A stretch of 64,000 bases of DNA from Terriglobales bacterium (GCA_035651995.1 DASRER010000022.1:1-64000); one strand, 5' to 3'. Counted from the stretch's first letter, positions 35,387 to 45,288 are shown. Program-made: numbers and translations. The notes: generated by a model from the sequence alone, not told the origin.

Positions 35387-36294
35387 TCCGGCGGCTCCAT
35401 GCGCTGATAAGCAGTTCCGCCGCACTGGTGGACGATGCGGAACTTCTCGGTGAGCGGCAGCAGCGTTTCCGCGTGGCCGATGAACAGGTAGCCGCCGGGC
35501 GCGAGGCAGCGGTGGAATTTTTCCGTCAGGCGTTTCTGCTCGGCCGCGTCGAAGTAGATCATGACGTTGCGGCAGAAGATGAAGTCGTGACGCTGCGGCA
35601 GGAACCCGGCCTTCAGGTTGTGGAAGTCGAAGTGCACGATCTTCTTCAGCGCATCCTTGACCGCCGACTTTTCTCCCACGCGGTCGAAGAAGCGCAGGCG
35701 ATAGCTGTAGTCCACTGCCTCCATCTGCGATTGCGTGTAGAGGCCTTCCGCGGCGGCGCGCAGCACCGAGTAGCTGATGTCAGACGCGAGAATCTCCACC
35801 CGCCACGGCGGCGGCGCCAGCGGCCGCGGCTCGAGGGGCGCGGCGGCCGCGGCCACGGGCAGCGAATGGCGCACGTTGAAGAAGCCGAGCGTCTCGCAAA
35901 TCAGCATGGCCAGCGTGTACGGCTCCTGGCCGGTGGAGCAGCCGGCGCTCCACACGCGCAACGACCAGTCCTGGCGCTTGCACTTGCGCTCCAGCGCCTG
36001 CTCGAGCGCCACCTTCTGAAAGAGGTCCAGCTGCGGCTTGTTGCGGAAAAAGCTGGTCTCGTTGACGGTGAGGTTCTCCAGCAGGATGGCCAATTCCTGC
36101 TTGCCGGCGTCGCTGGTCAGCAGGCGGTAGTAGCTGTAGAAGGAGTCGAGCGCGCAGGCGCGGAGCCGGCGCTGGAGCCGGTCGCGCAGGAAGTGCGAGC
36201 GGCGCTCGTCGAACACCATGCCGCACTCGCGATACACCAGCGCCTGCAGCAGCTTTTCTTCGGATTCGTTCAGGCGCACCGGCGAGGCGGACAT
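35383..36294 (-). CDS. cheR: CheR-type receptor methyltransferase
   Basis: 303 residues from ATG 36294 (MSASPVRLNESEE). The N-terminal all-alpha domain ends in LLENLTVNETSFFRN, a CheR hallmark. The SAM-binding domain has RVWSAGCSTGQEPYTLAM, VEILASDISYSVL and HDFIFCRNVMIYFD. It methylates receptor glutamates as the counterpart of CheB. No TPR or C-terminal receptor-tether partner is evident. It sits 19 bp after cheW. Confidence 0.94.
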   Translation of the reverse strand: MSASPVRLNESEEKLLQALVYRECGMVFDERRSHFLRDRLQRRLRACALDSFYSYYRLLTSDAGKQELAILLENLTVNETSFFRNKPQLDLFQKVALEQALERKCKRQDWSLRVWSAGCSTGQEPYTLAMLICETLGFFNVRHSLPVAAAAAPLEPRPLAPPPWRVEILASDISYSVLRAAAEGLYTQSQMEAVDYSYRLRFFDRVGEKSAVKDALKKIVHFDFHNLKAGFLPQRHDFIFCRNVMIYFDAAEQKRLTEKFHRCLAPGGYLFIGHAETLLPLTEKFRIVHQCGGTAYQRMEPPE

Positions 36295-36313
36295 GGCGTT
36301 TGTTCTCTCGGCA

Positions 36314-36778
36314 TCAGGAGGCAGCCGATGCGCGCGGCGGCGCTTCGGCGCGGCGCAGAACGCGCGCCAGGTCAACCAGCAGAACGATGCGTCCGTTGAG
36401 CTTGCCCACGCCGATCACGTAGCCGGCGCCGCCTTCGCCTTCGCTCACCGCATGCGGCGGCGGCTCCACCTGCGAGGGCGCGAGCCTGAAGACCTCCGAT
36501 GCCGAGTCGACGATGAGGCCCACCTTGCGCTGATCCACCTCGACCACCATGACGCGGCTGCGCCTGCCGCGCTCGAGGTTGCGTTCGCCGAAGCGCTTGC
36601 GCAGGTCGACAACGGAAATGATTTTTCCGCGCAGGTTCATCACGCCTTCCACGTGCGCGGGAGCTTCGGGAACGGGCGCGATGTCGGGGACACGCAGGAT
36701 TTCGTGCACCTGCGCGATGGGCACGGCGAACGTTTCGCGGCCCACCTGGAAGCCGACCATCTGCATGTCCGCGCTCAT
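36314..36778 (-). CDS. cheW: CheW coupling protein
   Basis: 154 residues. The CheW double beta-barrel pattern is clear: MVGFQVGRETFAVPIAQVHEI, GVMNLRGKIISVVDLRKRFG, KVGLIVDSASEVFRL and LNGRIVLLVDLARVL. It bridges the receptor encoded just upstream to CheA. Its ATG lies one base after the mcp stop, so the two are tightly coupled. Confidence 0.93.
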   Translation of the reverse strand: MSADMQMVGFQVGRETFAVPIAQVHEILRVPDIAPVPEAPAHVEGVMNLRGKIISVVDLRKRFGERNLERGRRSRVMVVEVDQRKVGLIVDSASEVFRLAPSQVEPPPHAVSEGEGGAGYVIGVGKLNGRIVLLVDLARVLRRAEAPPRASAAS

Positions 36779-36779
36779 G

Positions 36780-38771
36780 TCAGAAACCCTGCCGGGGAAC
36801 GGCGGCGAGGCGCGCGGGCCCGCTCGATGCCGCCGCCGCAGTGCGCGCGCTGCGGCCCACCAGCGGCGATGCCTCGAGCGCGAAGCGGTCCATGGCGTCG
36901 AGCAGAGCGCGCGCCATCTTCGACATCTGCTCGGCCGACGCCGCCAGTTCGGCGGAGCCGGAGGTGGATTGCTGCATCAACTCGCGCATCTTTTCCATGG
37001 CGCGGACCACGGCCTGCGCGCCCGCTGCCTGCTCTTCCACCGCGGAGTTGATCTCGTGCGTAATTTCGTTCAGGCGAGTGGTCGTCTTGGCGATCTGCGC
37101 CGAGCCGTGCGACTGCTCGGTGGTGGCCGCGCCGATTTCCTGGGCGAACTTGTTCACCTCGCTCACGACGTGGGAGATCTTGGTGAGCGCGGTGCTGAGT
37201 TCGCCGCCGCGCGAAAGGCCTTCCTGCACCATGGCTGTGCTCTGTTCCATGTTGCTCACCGCCTGGCGCGCTTCGCGCTGAATGCTCTGCACCAGCTCGG
37301 AAATTTCCTTGGTTGAGTGCGCCGATTTTTCCGCCAGCTTGCGGACTTCGTCGGCCACGACGGCGAAGCCGAGGCCGTGTTCGCCGGCCCGCGCCGCTTC
37401 GATGGCGGCGTTGAGCGCCAGCAGGTTGGTCTGCTCGGCCAGGTCGTCGATGACTTCCACGATCTTGCCGATGTCGTCGGCGCGCTGATCGAGCGCGCTG
37501 ATGATCGCCGCCGAGGACTGGATGGCGCCGTGAATGCGGTTCAGGCCGTCGGTGGCCTTCGCCATTGTGCCCATGCCTTCCTTGACCTCGGTGCGCGAAC
37601 GGTTGGAGATTTCCAGCAGCACTCTGGCGGTCTCCGCCACGCGCTGAATCGAAGTGACCATCTGGTCGATGGAGGCGGAGGTCTCGCTGACGTTGGAGGC
37701 CTGCGCCTGCGTGGTGCGCACCATGTTCTGCACGTTCACGCTCATCTCGTGCATGGTGCTGGTGACCTCATCGATCGCCGATGATGCCTGGTTGCTGATC
37801 TTGGCCGATTCTTCCGACGCCTCGGCCACCTGGTTGGAGCCGCCGGCCACCTGCGCGGCGCTGTCGCGCACGCTGCGCACGAGCGAGCGCAGACCCTCGG
37901 TCATCTTCATGAAGGCGAGAGCGAGCGTGTCGCGGCGAGAGCGCGGTTCGACCTGAACGGTCAGGTCGCCGCCGGCGATGGCTTCCGAAACGGCGGCCAT
38001 TTCCTTCAGGTACGTCACCATGTTGTTGAAGCTGCGCGCCAGTTCGCCGATTTCGCCCTGCGCTTCCACTTCCACCTTCTGGTCAAGGTCGCCGCTGGAG
38101 CCGATCTCGCGCGTGACCGTGATCACACGGCTGAGCGGCTCGGTGATGGAGCGCGACGTGGTATAGGCGATCACGCCCCCCAGCAGCAACGCGAACAGCA
38201 TGCCCATGTAGGCAACGATGGAGGCGACGGAGGCCGCTGCTTCGTCGGACTTGCGCGACTCCTCCGCCATCTGCGTGATCGAGTGCCCGACTTCATCGAG
38301 CTGTCCGGTGGAGCGCGATACCCAGCTCGCCGGATTCAATTGCAGATAGTTGATCTGGAGTTCGGCGACGGTGAGCTTGCCGTCGTCCACCTGGCGGCGC
38401 TTTTCAATCAGGACGCTGGCGAAGTTCTTGAACCAGTCGTTCTCCATCTCGCCCACGCGCATCAGCGCGCGGCGCTGCGGTTCAGCCACTGAGGCGGCGT
38501 GCTGCAGAGCGTTTTCGAGCTGCTTCATGCCGCTCGTGAGGTTGTCGACCTCGCGCGTGTCGCCGCTCAGCAGGTAATTGCGCAGGTAGAGACGGTTCTG
38601 CATCATCTGGTAGCGGACCGAGGCGACCGCCTGCACCGCCTCGATGGCCGCGCCGGCTTCCGCCTTGGCGCGGTGCTCGCGCCGCAGCACGATGATGTTC
38701 AGCGCGAACAGAAACACCAGCATGAACAGGATCGCGCCAAACCCGAGGTAGACCTTTCTGGCAATCGTCAC
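36780..38771 (-). CDS. Methyl-accepting chemotaxis protein (four-helix-bundle sensor)
   Basis: 663 residues from GTG 38771 with GGAGGG about 10 bp upstream; the longer frame reads into the neighbouring gene. TM1 at about 7-29, a periplasmic helical sensor of ~155 residues, TM2 at about 188-210, then HAMP ([13 protein letters not shown]) and a second HAMP-like segment. The cytoplasmic coiled coil has the canonical hairpin tip [25 protein letters not shown]. The C-terminal tail lacks a CheR-tethering pentapeptide. The ligand is unknown. It is second in the operon after the TonB-like gene. Confidence 0.92.
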   Translation of the reverse strand: MTIARKVYLGFGAILFMLVFLFALNIIVLRREHRAKAEAGAAIEAVQAVASVRYQMMQNRLYLRNYLLSGDTREVDNLTSGMKQLENALQHAASVAEPQRRALMRVGEMENDWFKNFASVLIEKRRQVDDGKLTVAELQINYLQLNPASWVSRSTGQLDEVGHSITQMAEESRKSDEAAASVASIVAYMGMLFALLLGGVIAYTTSRSITEPLSRVITVTREIGSSGDLDQKVEVEAQGEIGELARSFNNMVTYLKEMAAVSEAIAGGDLTVQVEPRSRRDTLALAFMKMTEGLRSLVRSVRDSAAQVAGGSNQVAEASEESAKISNQASSAIDEVTSTMHEMSVNVQNMVRTTQAQASNVSETSASIDQMVTSIQRVAETARVLLEISNRSRTEVKEGMGTMAKATDGLNRIHGAIQSSAAIISALDQRADDIGKIVEVIDDLAEQTNLLALNAAIEAARAGEHGLGFAVVADEVRKLAEKSAHSTKEISELVQSIQREARQAVSNMEQSTAMVQEGLSRGGELSTALTKISHVVSEVNKFAQEIGAATTEQSHGSAQIAKTTTRLNEITHEINSAVEEQAAGAQAVVRAMEKMRELMQQSTSGSAELAASAEQMSKMARALLDAMDRFALEASPLVGRSARTAAAASSGPARLAAVPRQGF

Positions 38772-38823
38772 TTTGCCAACCCTCCACCATCCCGACGCGT
38801 TACAGCGCGCCCGTAAACCTGTA

Positions 38824-39171
38824 CTATCCGGGACTGAAGTTGAAGACCACAGTCTGCACGGTTTCGCCGCCGGCGCTTTCAAAGCGCCACTTCTTGAGCG
38901 CGTCGAGTGCCGACTGCACCAGCACCGGATGTCCGCCCACGACCTTGGTGCTTCGCACCACCCCGGACGGCGCAATTACTACCACCACGCGCACCGTCCC
39001 AGCCAGACGCAATTGGCGGGCGATGTCGGGATAGCCGGGCTGCACCTGCACCCTGACACGCCGCGCGCCGGACCCTTCCTGCGCGGATGCGCTCCCAGCC
39101 GCCAGACCAGCAGCCAGCAAAGCCAGCGCCAGGACGCGGTGAAGTCGTCGAAAATTGCGGTGACGAAGCAT
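38824..39171 (-). CDS. TonB C-terminal-domain protein, first gene of the che operon
   Basis: 115 residues. A signal peptide ([20 protein letters not shown]) is followed directly by a TonB C-terminal domain ([54 protein letters not shown]). There is no proline-rich spacer and, unlike true TonB, no retained transmembrane anchor if the signal is cleaved. Such stand-alone domains may bind outer-membrane or peptidoglycan partners; energy transduction seems unlikely. It stands 52 bp before the mcp and 28 bp after the predicted sigma-54 start, so it should head the che transcript. Confidence 0.78.
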   Translation of the reverse strand: MLRHRNFRRLHRVLALALLAAGLAAGSASAQEGSGARRVRVQVQPGYPDIARQLRLAGTVRVVVVIAPSGVVRSTKVVGGHPVLVQSALDALKKWRFESAGGETVQTVVFNFSPG

Positions 39172-39208
39172 GCGCTAATCAAAAGACGCAATGGGCCGGG
39201 GGTGACAA

Positions 39209-39226
39209 TTGCAAACAAACTGCCAG
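39209..39226 (-). promoter_or_regulatory. Candidate sigma-54 (-24/-12) promoter of the che operon
   Basis: Read on the minus strand: TGGCAGTTTGTTTGCA, with GG at 39224-39223, exactly 10 bp, then GC at 39212-39211. This nearly matches the TGGCAC-N5-TTGCA consensus. Transcription would begin near 39199, just before the TonB-domain gene. Confidence 0.72.
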
Positions 39227-39334
39227 CTTCCGGATCGGGACAAGCCTGATAAATGGTTTGTAAGTATTTGATGTGTAATATGTTATTCATGAACCACGTT
39301 TCCTCTCGGAAGCTGTTCGTTGCTGGATGACTGG

Positions 39335-39357
39335 ATTCGTCTCACAATGAGACGAAT
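39335..39357. promoter_or_regulatory. Palindromic activator site, 10-bp arms
   Basis: ATTCGTCTCA-CAA-TGAGACGAAT, perfect. Its centre is 122.5 bp from the -24 GG of the che promoter, a typical enhancer distance for a sigma-54 activator. The core GTCTCA-N3-TGAGAC is shared with the sites at 45114 and 46324. Confidence 0.78.
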
Positions 39358-39400
39358 TCCCCGCTTTGCAAAGTAGGAGCGGAGTTAAGGTAAATTGCTT

Positions 39401-39415
39401 GACTCAAAATGAGAT
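39401..39415. promoter_or_regulatory. Imperfect second copy of the palindromic site
   Basis: GACTCA-AAA-TGAGAT, with the inner CTCA-N3-TGAG intact. It lies 70 bp before the sensor-kinase gene and about 62 bp from the perfect site. It could assist activation of the che operon or control the divergent kinase operon. Confidence 0.5.
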
Positions 39416-39484
39416 TGCGCAGTAGTGTCCGTGTACTCACTCTCCCCTGAGGATCTCCAGCTCCTGTTTCGCTGAAGGCGAGGC

Positions 39485-42400
39485 ATGGCCTCAACCGGCA
39501 CTGAAAAAAGACTGGCTGCGCTCGCGGCCGGTGCTGCGCGTCCTGAAGACGCGTTTCAGCAGCTGTTGCTGCGGCTTTCGGCCGTGGCGGCCGAAGGCGG
39601 CGATTTCACTTCGCTCGTGCAGTTGCTGTGCGCTTACACCCGCCAGTTCTTTCAGGTGCACGGCGCCTACTACTGGAAGCTTCAGCCCGATGGATCGCTG
39701 CAAGGCGTGGCCGCCGAGGGACACATGGCGGCGCGGTTCGTGGGCAGCCACCTGCGCCTGAGCGATGCGTCGGTGGTGACGCGCGCCGTCCAGGAGCGGA
39801 AAGCGGTTTACGTCAACGATCCCGACGCCGCGCTTTATCCGATGGCGGCCGAGTACAACTCGCGCGCCGTCATGGCGGCCCCGCTGATCGTGAGCGGTGA
39901 AGCGATCGGCGCCTTTGTCCTGATTCACACTGCCGACCCCACCTTCTTTAATGAAGACCTGGCCGCCAAGGCGACGATCCTCGGCGCGGTCATGGCCACG
40001 CTGGTGGAAGCCTCGCGCATGGCGCAGGCCAGCCAGGAAGAGCGCCGGCGGTCGCAGGTGCTGGTGCGCTGCACGCGCGCGCTGCACTCCAGCCTCGACC
40101 GCCAGCAGGTGTTGCACGCCCTGGCCGAAGGAAGCCTGGAGCTGTTCCAGGGAAGGCTTGCCACCGCCGCCGTCGTGCAGGAAGGACGCGTGGCGAGCCT
40201 CGAGGTGGCCGGCGGACCGGCGGAGCTGGTGCAAGCCGTTCGCGGTGACATACCCGCTTGGTTGCGCGACGGCCTCATTGCCGTCGCCGAATCCGAAGGT
40301 CCGCAGTGGAGCGCCTTGCGCGGCCCATATCAACACCTGGCGCAGTTCACAGGCTCCTCGGAGGCGATCTCGGCGCCGCTGGCGAGCGGCGAGATTCGCG
40401 GGGCGGTGATCGTCTGCGCGGGCGAGAAGACGTTCGGCATTCCCGAGACCGCGCTGCTCGGCGTGCTCGGCGACTTCGGCGCCATGGCGCTGGCCAATTC
40501 GGAGCTCTATGCGCGCGCCAGCGCGCAGTCGCGCGAGCTGCAGCAGTTGCTCCAGATATCAGCGGAGTTGAGCGGAACCAGCGAGCTCGAGCGGTTCCTG
40601 CAGCAGTTCGTGGTGCGCGGCGCCGAGTTCCTGAACTTCAAGCGGTCGTTCATCGCTCTTTGCGAAGGCGACGGTTGTTACGTCCGCTGGGCGGCAGCCG
40701 ATGGCGAAGCGCGGCGCCAGGAGCGCAAGCTCACCGGACGCATCACCGACCGCGTTCTGCTGCAGAAAAAGCCTTACTGGACAGACAATCCTGCCGCCGA
40801 GCCCGACATGGACATCGCGGCGGTGCACGAGCTCGATGTCAGGCAGTACCTGGCGGTTCCGCTGCTGGGGTCGAACGGGGAGGCGCTGGGACTTTTCGGC
40901 GTGCTCGACAAGCGCGTGGGCAGCCCGATCAGCGCCGAAGACGTGCGTCGCGCGCAGGCGCTGGCGGCGGAAGTCGCGGTGGTGCTGGAGAGCACGCGCA
41001 ACCTGCACCTTTCCGAAGAGCATCGCCGGCGCGCGGAAAACCTGATGAGCCTGGCGCTGGAGCTGAATTCATCGCTTCGCCTGCCCGACTTCGTTCGCAG
41101 CTTCACGCTGCGCGCGGCTGACATGCTCGGCGCCCGCGCCGCCGCCCTGGCGCTGGCCCAGCGCGCCGCGCTGGAAACCGTCTTTTTCCACGACGAGGCG
41201 CATCCCGCCGACAAACAGGTCACGCGCCGCCTGAACCTGGCGCTGAGCGAGCTGGCCGCCAATCGCAGCGAAGAATTGATCCACGGAATGGCCGATGAAA
41301 TCTTCGGACCCGGATTGGCGGAGGCGCTCGGCTGGATGGACGTGACGCTCGCCCGCCTGACGGGAGCCGACCACGAGCTGATCGGCATGCTCTGCCTGGT
41401 GGACCGCGGCAAGTCGCCCACCGCCACGGACCGAAATCTCCTGCAGGCGCTCGGCGGGCACGCGTCGGTGGCGATGGAGAACGCGCGGCTGTTCTCGCGC
41501 ATCGCGCAGTCGAACAAGCAGTGGGCCGAGATCTTCGACGCCATCACTGACTACATCGTGGTCCACGACGAAGGCCACAAGGTGCTGCGCGTGAACCGCT
41601 CGCTGGCCGACTTCATCGGCGTGCGGCCGAATGAGCTGATCGGCGTGGGCATGCGCGCGCTCATCGCGATGGCGATCGAGCCGGGCGCGCAGCCGTGTCC
41701 GTTCTGCCGCGCCGGACAGGACGAGGATGACGAGTACATCCATCACGTCCTCGACCGGACCTACCTGGTTTCGACCTCGCGCATTCACGGGCCGCTGCAC
41801 GAGGGACGCCAGACCATCCACGTGCTGAAAGACATCAGCGACCGGCGCGAGGCGGAACGCCGCTATCGCGAGCTGTTCGACAACATCCAGGAAGGCCTGT
41901 TCTTCTCCGTGCCCGACGGCCGCTTCATCGAGGTGAACGACGCGCTGGTGCGCATGCTCGGCTACGACAGCCGCGAGGAGCTGCTGCAAACCGATCCCAA
42001 CACCCAGATCTACGTCTCGCCCGAGGAGAGCGCGAAGCTGCGGCAGGCGCTCGACGCGCAGGGCGTGGTGCGCAACTACGAACTCGCCATGCGCCGCAAA
42101 GACGGCACTCTGGTCCACACGCTGCAGAACACCTTCGCGGTGCGCGACCCGCAGGGCAAGCCGGCGCAGTATCGCGGGCTGATGCTCGACATCACCGAGC
42201 TGAAGAACTTCCAGTCGCAGCTCCAGCGCGAGCGCGACTTCAATTTAAAGATCCTGAACAACACGCTCAGCATGATCCTGGTGGTGGATACGGCCGGGCT
42301 CATTACCTACGCGAACCGCCGCTGCTTCGAGGCGGGCGGGTACACCGAGGCGCAACTGTTGGGGCGCAGGCTGGCCGAGCTGGTGGCGCCGTCGCGGCGC

Positions 42401-43309
42401 CAAGTGTTCGAGCAGGCGTTCAGCGCCGCCGTCGGCGGCCACCAGGGCGACAACCTGGAGCTGCAACTGGTGCGCGGGAGCGGCGGCCACGGGCACTTCT
42501 CCGTCAACCTCAGCCCGATGCGCGACGAGCAGGGCGCGGTCACCAGCATCGTCATCGTGATGACCGACATCACCGACGCCGCCATTCTCCAAGCGAAGCT
42601 GATGCACACCGAGAAGATGGCTGCCGTGGGCCAGCTCGTCTCCGGCGTGGCGCACGAGGTGAACAACCCGCTCACCGCGATTCTCGGCTTCTCCGACCTG
42701 CTGCTGGAAAAGCCCGATGTGCCGGAGAGCGCCAAGCGCGACCTGCGCATCGTGGTGCAGGAGGCGCATCGCACGAAAACAATCGTGCAGAACCTGCTGA
42801 GCTTTGCGCGGCAGGTGCCGCCGCGGCGCGAGCCGGTGCATTTGAATCCATTGCTGCGGCGGACGATCCAGTTGCGCTCCTACGACTTGGCGAATCACGG
42901 CGTGCAGGTGCGCGAGCAGTTCACCGAACCGCTGGCCAGCGTGATGGGCGATTCGCACCAGTTGCAGCAGGTGTTCCTCAACATTCTGAACAACGCCTAC
43001 GACGCGGTCCGCGAGAGCGGCCGCCAGGGACTGATCGACGTGCGCACGGCGCCGACGGAAAGCCACGTCGAGGTTGTGTTCTGCGACAACGGCAACGGCA
43101 TCGCGCAGCCGGAGCGCATCTTCGATCCCTTCTTCACCACCAAGGAAGTGGGCAAGGGGACCGGGCTGGGCCTGAGCATCTGCTACGGCATCGTGCGTGA
43201 GCACGGCGGCGAAATTCTGGCGGCCAACAATCCCGGCGGCAAAGGCGCAACGTTCACCGTCCGCCTGCCGCTCGCCGCGCGCCGCAGCCCAGGGGAAGCC
43301 GGGCCATGA
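39485..43309 (+). CDS. Multi-GAF, multi-PAS sensor histidine kinase
   Basis: 1274 residues, no transmembrane segment. About four GAF-like domains fill residues 20-670 (for example VTRAVQERKAVYVNDPDAALYP and AVPLLGSNGEALGLFGVL). Three PAS domains follow (about 680-1035); the first holds CPFCRAGQDEDDEYIHH, a Cys pair. HisKA has His1057 in SGVAHEVNNPLTAILGFSDL; HATPase has LNILNNAYDAVRE, CDNGNGI and GKGTGLGLSICYGIV. It is a soluble NtrB-like kinase that probably senses a small molecule or redox state. It overlaps the following receiver gene by 4 bp and should feed the sigma-54 activator. Confidence 0.93.
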   Translation: MASTGTEKRLAALAAGAARPEDAFQQLLLRLSAVAAEGGDFTSLVQLLCAYTRQFFQVHGAYYWKLQPDGSLQGVAAEGHMAARFVGSHLRLSDASVVTRAVQERKAVYVNDPDAALYPMAAEYNSRAVMAAPLIVSGEAIGAFVLIHTADPTFFNEDLAAKATILGAVMATLVEASRMAQASQEERRRSQVLVRCTRALHSSLDRQQVLHALAEGSLELFQGRLATAAVVQEGRVASLEVAGGPAELVQAVRGDIPAWLRDGLIAVAESEGPQWSALRGPYQHLAQFTGSSEAISAPLASGEIRGAVIVCAGEKTFGIPETALLGVLGDFGAMALANSELYARASAQSRELQQLLQISAELSGTSELERFLQQFVVRGAEFLNFKRSFIALCEGDGCYVRWAAADGEARRQERKLTGRITDRVLLQKKPYWTDNPAAEPDMDIAAVHELDVRQYLAVPLLGSNGEALGLFGVLDKRVGSPISAEDVRRAQALAAEVAVVLESTRNLHLSEEHRRRAENLMSLALELNSSLRLPDFVRSFTLRAADMLGARAAALALAQRAALETVFFHDEAHPADKQVTRRLNLALSELAANRSEELIHGMADEIFGPGLAEALGWMDVTLARLTGADHELIGMLCLVDRGKSPTATDRNLLQALGGHASVAMENARLFSRIAQSNKQWAEIFDAITDYIVVHDEGHKVLRVNRSLADFIGVRPNELIGVGMRALIAMAIEPGAQPCPFCRAGQDEDDEYIHHVLDRTYLVSTSRIHGPLHEGRQTIHVLKDISDRREAERRYRELFDNIQEGLFFSVPDGRFIEVNDALVRMLGYDSREELLQTDPNTQIYVSPEESAKLRQALDAQGVVRNYELAMRRKDGTLVHTLQNTFAVRDPQGKPAQYRGLMLDITELKNFQSQLQRERDFNLKILNNTLSMILVVDTAGLITYANRRCFEAGGYTEAQLLGRRLAELVAPSRRQVFEQAFSAAVGGHQGDNLELQLVRGSGGHGHFSVNLSPMRDEQGAVTSIVIVMTDITDAAILQAKLMHTEKMAAVGQLVSGVAHEVNNPLTAILGFSDLLLEKPDVPESAKRDLRIVVQEAHRTKTIVQNLLSFARQVPPRREPVHLNPLLRRTIQLRSYDLANHGVQVREQFTEPLASVMGDSHQLQQVFLNILNNAYDAVRESGRQGLIDVRTAPTESHVEVVFCDNGNGIAQPERIFDPFFTTKEVGKGTGLGLSICYGIVREHGGEILAANNPGGKGATFTVRLPLAARRSPGEAGP

Positions 43310-43710
43310 CGCAGGCGGCCAAAGCGGGGCGCCCGCCGGTCCTGGTGATTGAAGACGAGCCGTCGGTGATCGCCTTCATCCAGGCGGCCCTGGAGCGCAG
43401 CGGTTATCACGTGAAGCCGGTGGCCAGCGGCGCCGAGGCGCTCGAGTTGCTGCGCGACGGCGGCGATGACTATCTCGGCATCATTTCCGACATGCGCACG
43501 CCGGGAGGCGTGACCGGCGCCGACGTCTATGCCTGGATCACTTCGCACCGGCACGATCTGCTCGGGCGCGTTGTGTTCATCACCGGCGACACGGTGAACG
43601 AAGAGACGCTGCAACTGCTGCAGAGCACCGGCGCGCCCTGCATCGAGAAGCCGTTTCGCGTCCAACAGCTCATTGCCGCGGTGGAAGAAACCTTCGGGAG
43701 GAGCGCGTAG
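43306..43710 (+). CDS. Single-domain response regulator
   Basis: 134 residues. Receiver features: VLVIEDEPS acidic pocket, phospho-acceptor Asp62 in IISDMRTPGG, Thr in VVFITGDT, Lys in CIEKPFRV. No output domain. ATG overlaps the kinase stop by 4 bp and the stop abuts the activator ATG, so the three genes form one unit. It may act as a phosphate sink or as an intermediate in a relay. Confidence 0.88.
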   Translation: MTQAAKAGRPPVLVIEDEPSVIAFIQAALERSGYHVKPVASGAEALELLRDGGDDYLGIISDMRTPGGVTGADVYAWITSHRHDLLGRVVFITGDTVNEETLQLLQSTGAPCIEKPFRVQQLIAAVEETFGRSA

Positions 43711-45099
43711 ATGCACGACCTGAAGCTCCAGTTCCTGATCGTGGACGATCAGGTCACCATCCGCAAGCTGTGCACCACCATCGGCGCGTCGCTGGGCTTC
43801 GAGTGCGCTGAGGCGGAGAGCGCCGAGGCGGCGCTGGCCCACATCCAGAACAACTCGCCCGAGATCATCCTCGCCGACCTGCGCATGGACAACATGACCG
43901 GGCTGGAATTCCTGGAGAAGGTGAAGAAGGTCCTGCCGCGCACCGAAGTCGCCATCATGACCGGCTACGGCTCCATTGAGAGCGCGGTCACCGCCATGAA
44001 GCTGGGCGCGTACGACTACATCACCAAGCCCTTCCGCGTGGAGGAACTCAAGCTGGTGCTGGCGCGCATGGCGGAAAAAGTGCGCCTCGTGGCGGAGAAC
44101 GAATTCCTGCAGGCGCGATTGGATTCCGACATCGCGCTGCACGGCATCGTCGGCTCATCGCCCAACATCCAGGACGTGCTGCGCATGGTGGCGCGCCTGA
44201 AGGACACCCGCACCCCGGTTCTCATCAGCGGCGAAAGCGGCACCGGAAAAGAGCTGGTGGCGCGCGCCATCCACTTCCACGGCAGCTTTGCCAAGCGGCC
44301 GTTCGTGGCGGTGGATTGCGGCTCGCTGGTGCCCACGCTGATCGAGTCAGAGTTGTTCGGATACGAAAAAGGCGCCTTCACCGGCGCCCTGCGATCGAAG
44401 GAAGGACTGTTCCAGGCGGCGAACGGAGGAACGATCTTCCTTGACGAGATCGGCGAGCTGCCCCCGGAGATGCAGGCGAAGCTGCTGCGCGTGCTGCAGG
44501 AGAAAGAAGTGCGCCCGGTGGGCAGCAATCAGCGCGTGCCGGTGGACGTGCGCGTGATCGCGGCCACCAATCGCGACCTGGAAGCCGCGTATCGGCAGGG
44601 AACGTTTCGCAAGGACCTCTACTTCAGGCTGAATGTGGTGACCGTGCATCTGCCTGCGCTGCGCGAGCGCAAGAGCGACATCCCGGCGCTGGTGCACTGG
44701 TTCCTGGAGCGGCACGCGCCCGGCCGGCGCGTGCAGATCACGCCCGCGGCCATGCGCTGCTTCATGGACTACGAGTGGCCGGGCAACGTCCGCGAGTTGC
44801 AGAACTGCATCGAGCGCGCGCTGGCGCTCGGCAATCAGTCGCAGATCGACCTTGCCGACCTGCCCGCGCCGCTCTACACACCAGCCGCAGAAGCCGCGCC
44901 CGGCGAAGCCGTCCCTGGAAACGGCGCGACCGACCTGGAAGAACTGGAGCGGGTCACCATTCGTCGCGTCTTCGAGCAGGTGGGCGGCGACAAGACCCTG
45001 GCGGGCAAAATGCTGGGTATCAGCCGCGCCACGCTTTACCGGAAGCTGAAGCGCTACAACATCCTGCGCTCGGCGATGGAAGCCGGCGCGGGCAACTAG
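43711..45099 (+). CDS. NtrC-family sigma-54-dependent response regulator
   Basis: 462 residues. Receiver with Asp56 in IILADLRMDNM; AAA+ domain with Walker A GESGTGKE (174-181), the sigma-54 contact loop GAFTGA (221-226), Walker B GGTIFLDEIGEL, and the arginine-finger region FRKDLYFRLNVV; C-terminal Fis-type HTH (GDKTLAGKMLGISRATLYRKLKRYNI). It should hydrolyse ATP to open sigma-54 promoters from distal enhancer sites. Three candidate promoter-plus-palindrome pairs flank it at 39209, 45213 and 46452. A fourth copy of the site, degenerate, lies before the kinase gene. Confidence 0.95.
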   Translation: MHDLKLQFLIVDDQVTIRKLCTTIGASLGFECAEAESAEAALAHIQNNSPEIILADLRMDNMTGLEFLEKVKKVLPRTEVAIMTGYGSIESAVTAMKLGAYDYITKPFRVEELKLVLARMAEKVRLVAENEFLQARLDSDIALHGIVGSSPNIQDVLRMVARLKDTRTPVLISGESGTGKELVARAIHFHGSFAKRPFVAVDCGSLVPTLIESELFGYEKGAFTGALRSKEGLFQAANGGTIFLDEIGELPPEMQAKLLRVLQEKEVRPVGSNQRVPVDVRVIAATNRDLEAAYRQGTFRKDLYFRLNVVTVHLPALRERKSDIPALVHWFLERHAPGRRVQITPAAMRCFMDYEWPGNVRELQNCIERALALGNQSQIDLADLPAPLYTPAAEAAPGEAVPGNGATDLEELERVTIRRVFEQVGGDKTLAGKMLGISRATLYRKLKRYNILRSAMEAGAGN

Positions 45100-45113
45100 G
45101 GCTGAGCCGGAGC

Positions 45114-45130
45114 CGTTTCAAGTTGAGACA
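45114..45130. promoter_or_regulatory. Palindromic activator site downstream of the activator gene
   Basis: CGTTTCA-AGT-TGAGACA, one mismatch from the GTCTCA-N3-TGAGAC core. It starts 15 bp past the activator stop; its centre is 93.5 bp upstream of the -24 GG of the promoter at 45213. Confidence 0.62.
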
Positions 45131-45212
45131 GCCGGCCTGAACTTACGCCCGGGCGAAAGCTGCTCCCCACGATAAATCAATAACTTGTAGACGTTGCGCA
45201 CTCCTCGTTTAT

Positions 45213-45229
45213 TTGGCCGTCGCCGTGCA
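45213..45229 (+). promoter_or_regulatory. Candidate sigma-54 promoter of the PilZ-like operon
   Basis: TTGGCCGTCGCCGTGCA, with GG at 45215-45216, 10 bp, then GC at 45227-45228. The -12 element is a poorer match than the other two. A start near 45240 would give a leader of about 170 nt before the PilZ-like gene. Confidence 0.5.
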
Positions 45230-45288
45230 CTATTGCCGTTGTTCTGGCAAAGCCCGCAACACCATAAATCAGACTTGTACCTGGCCGG

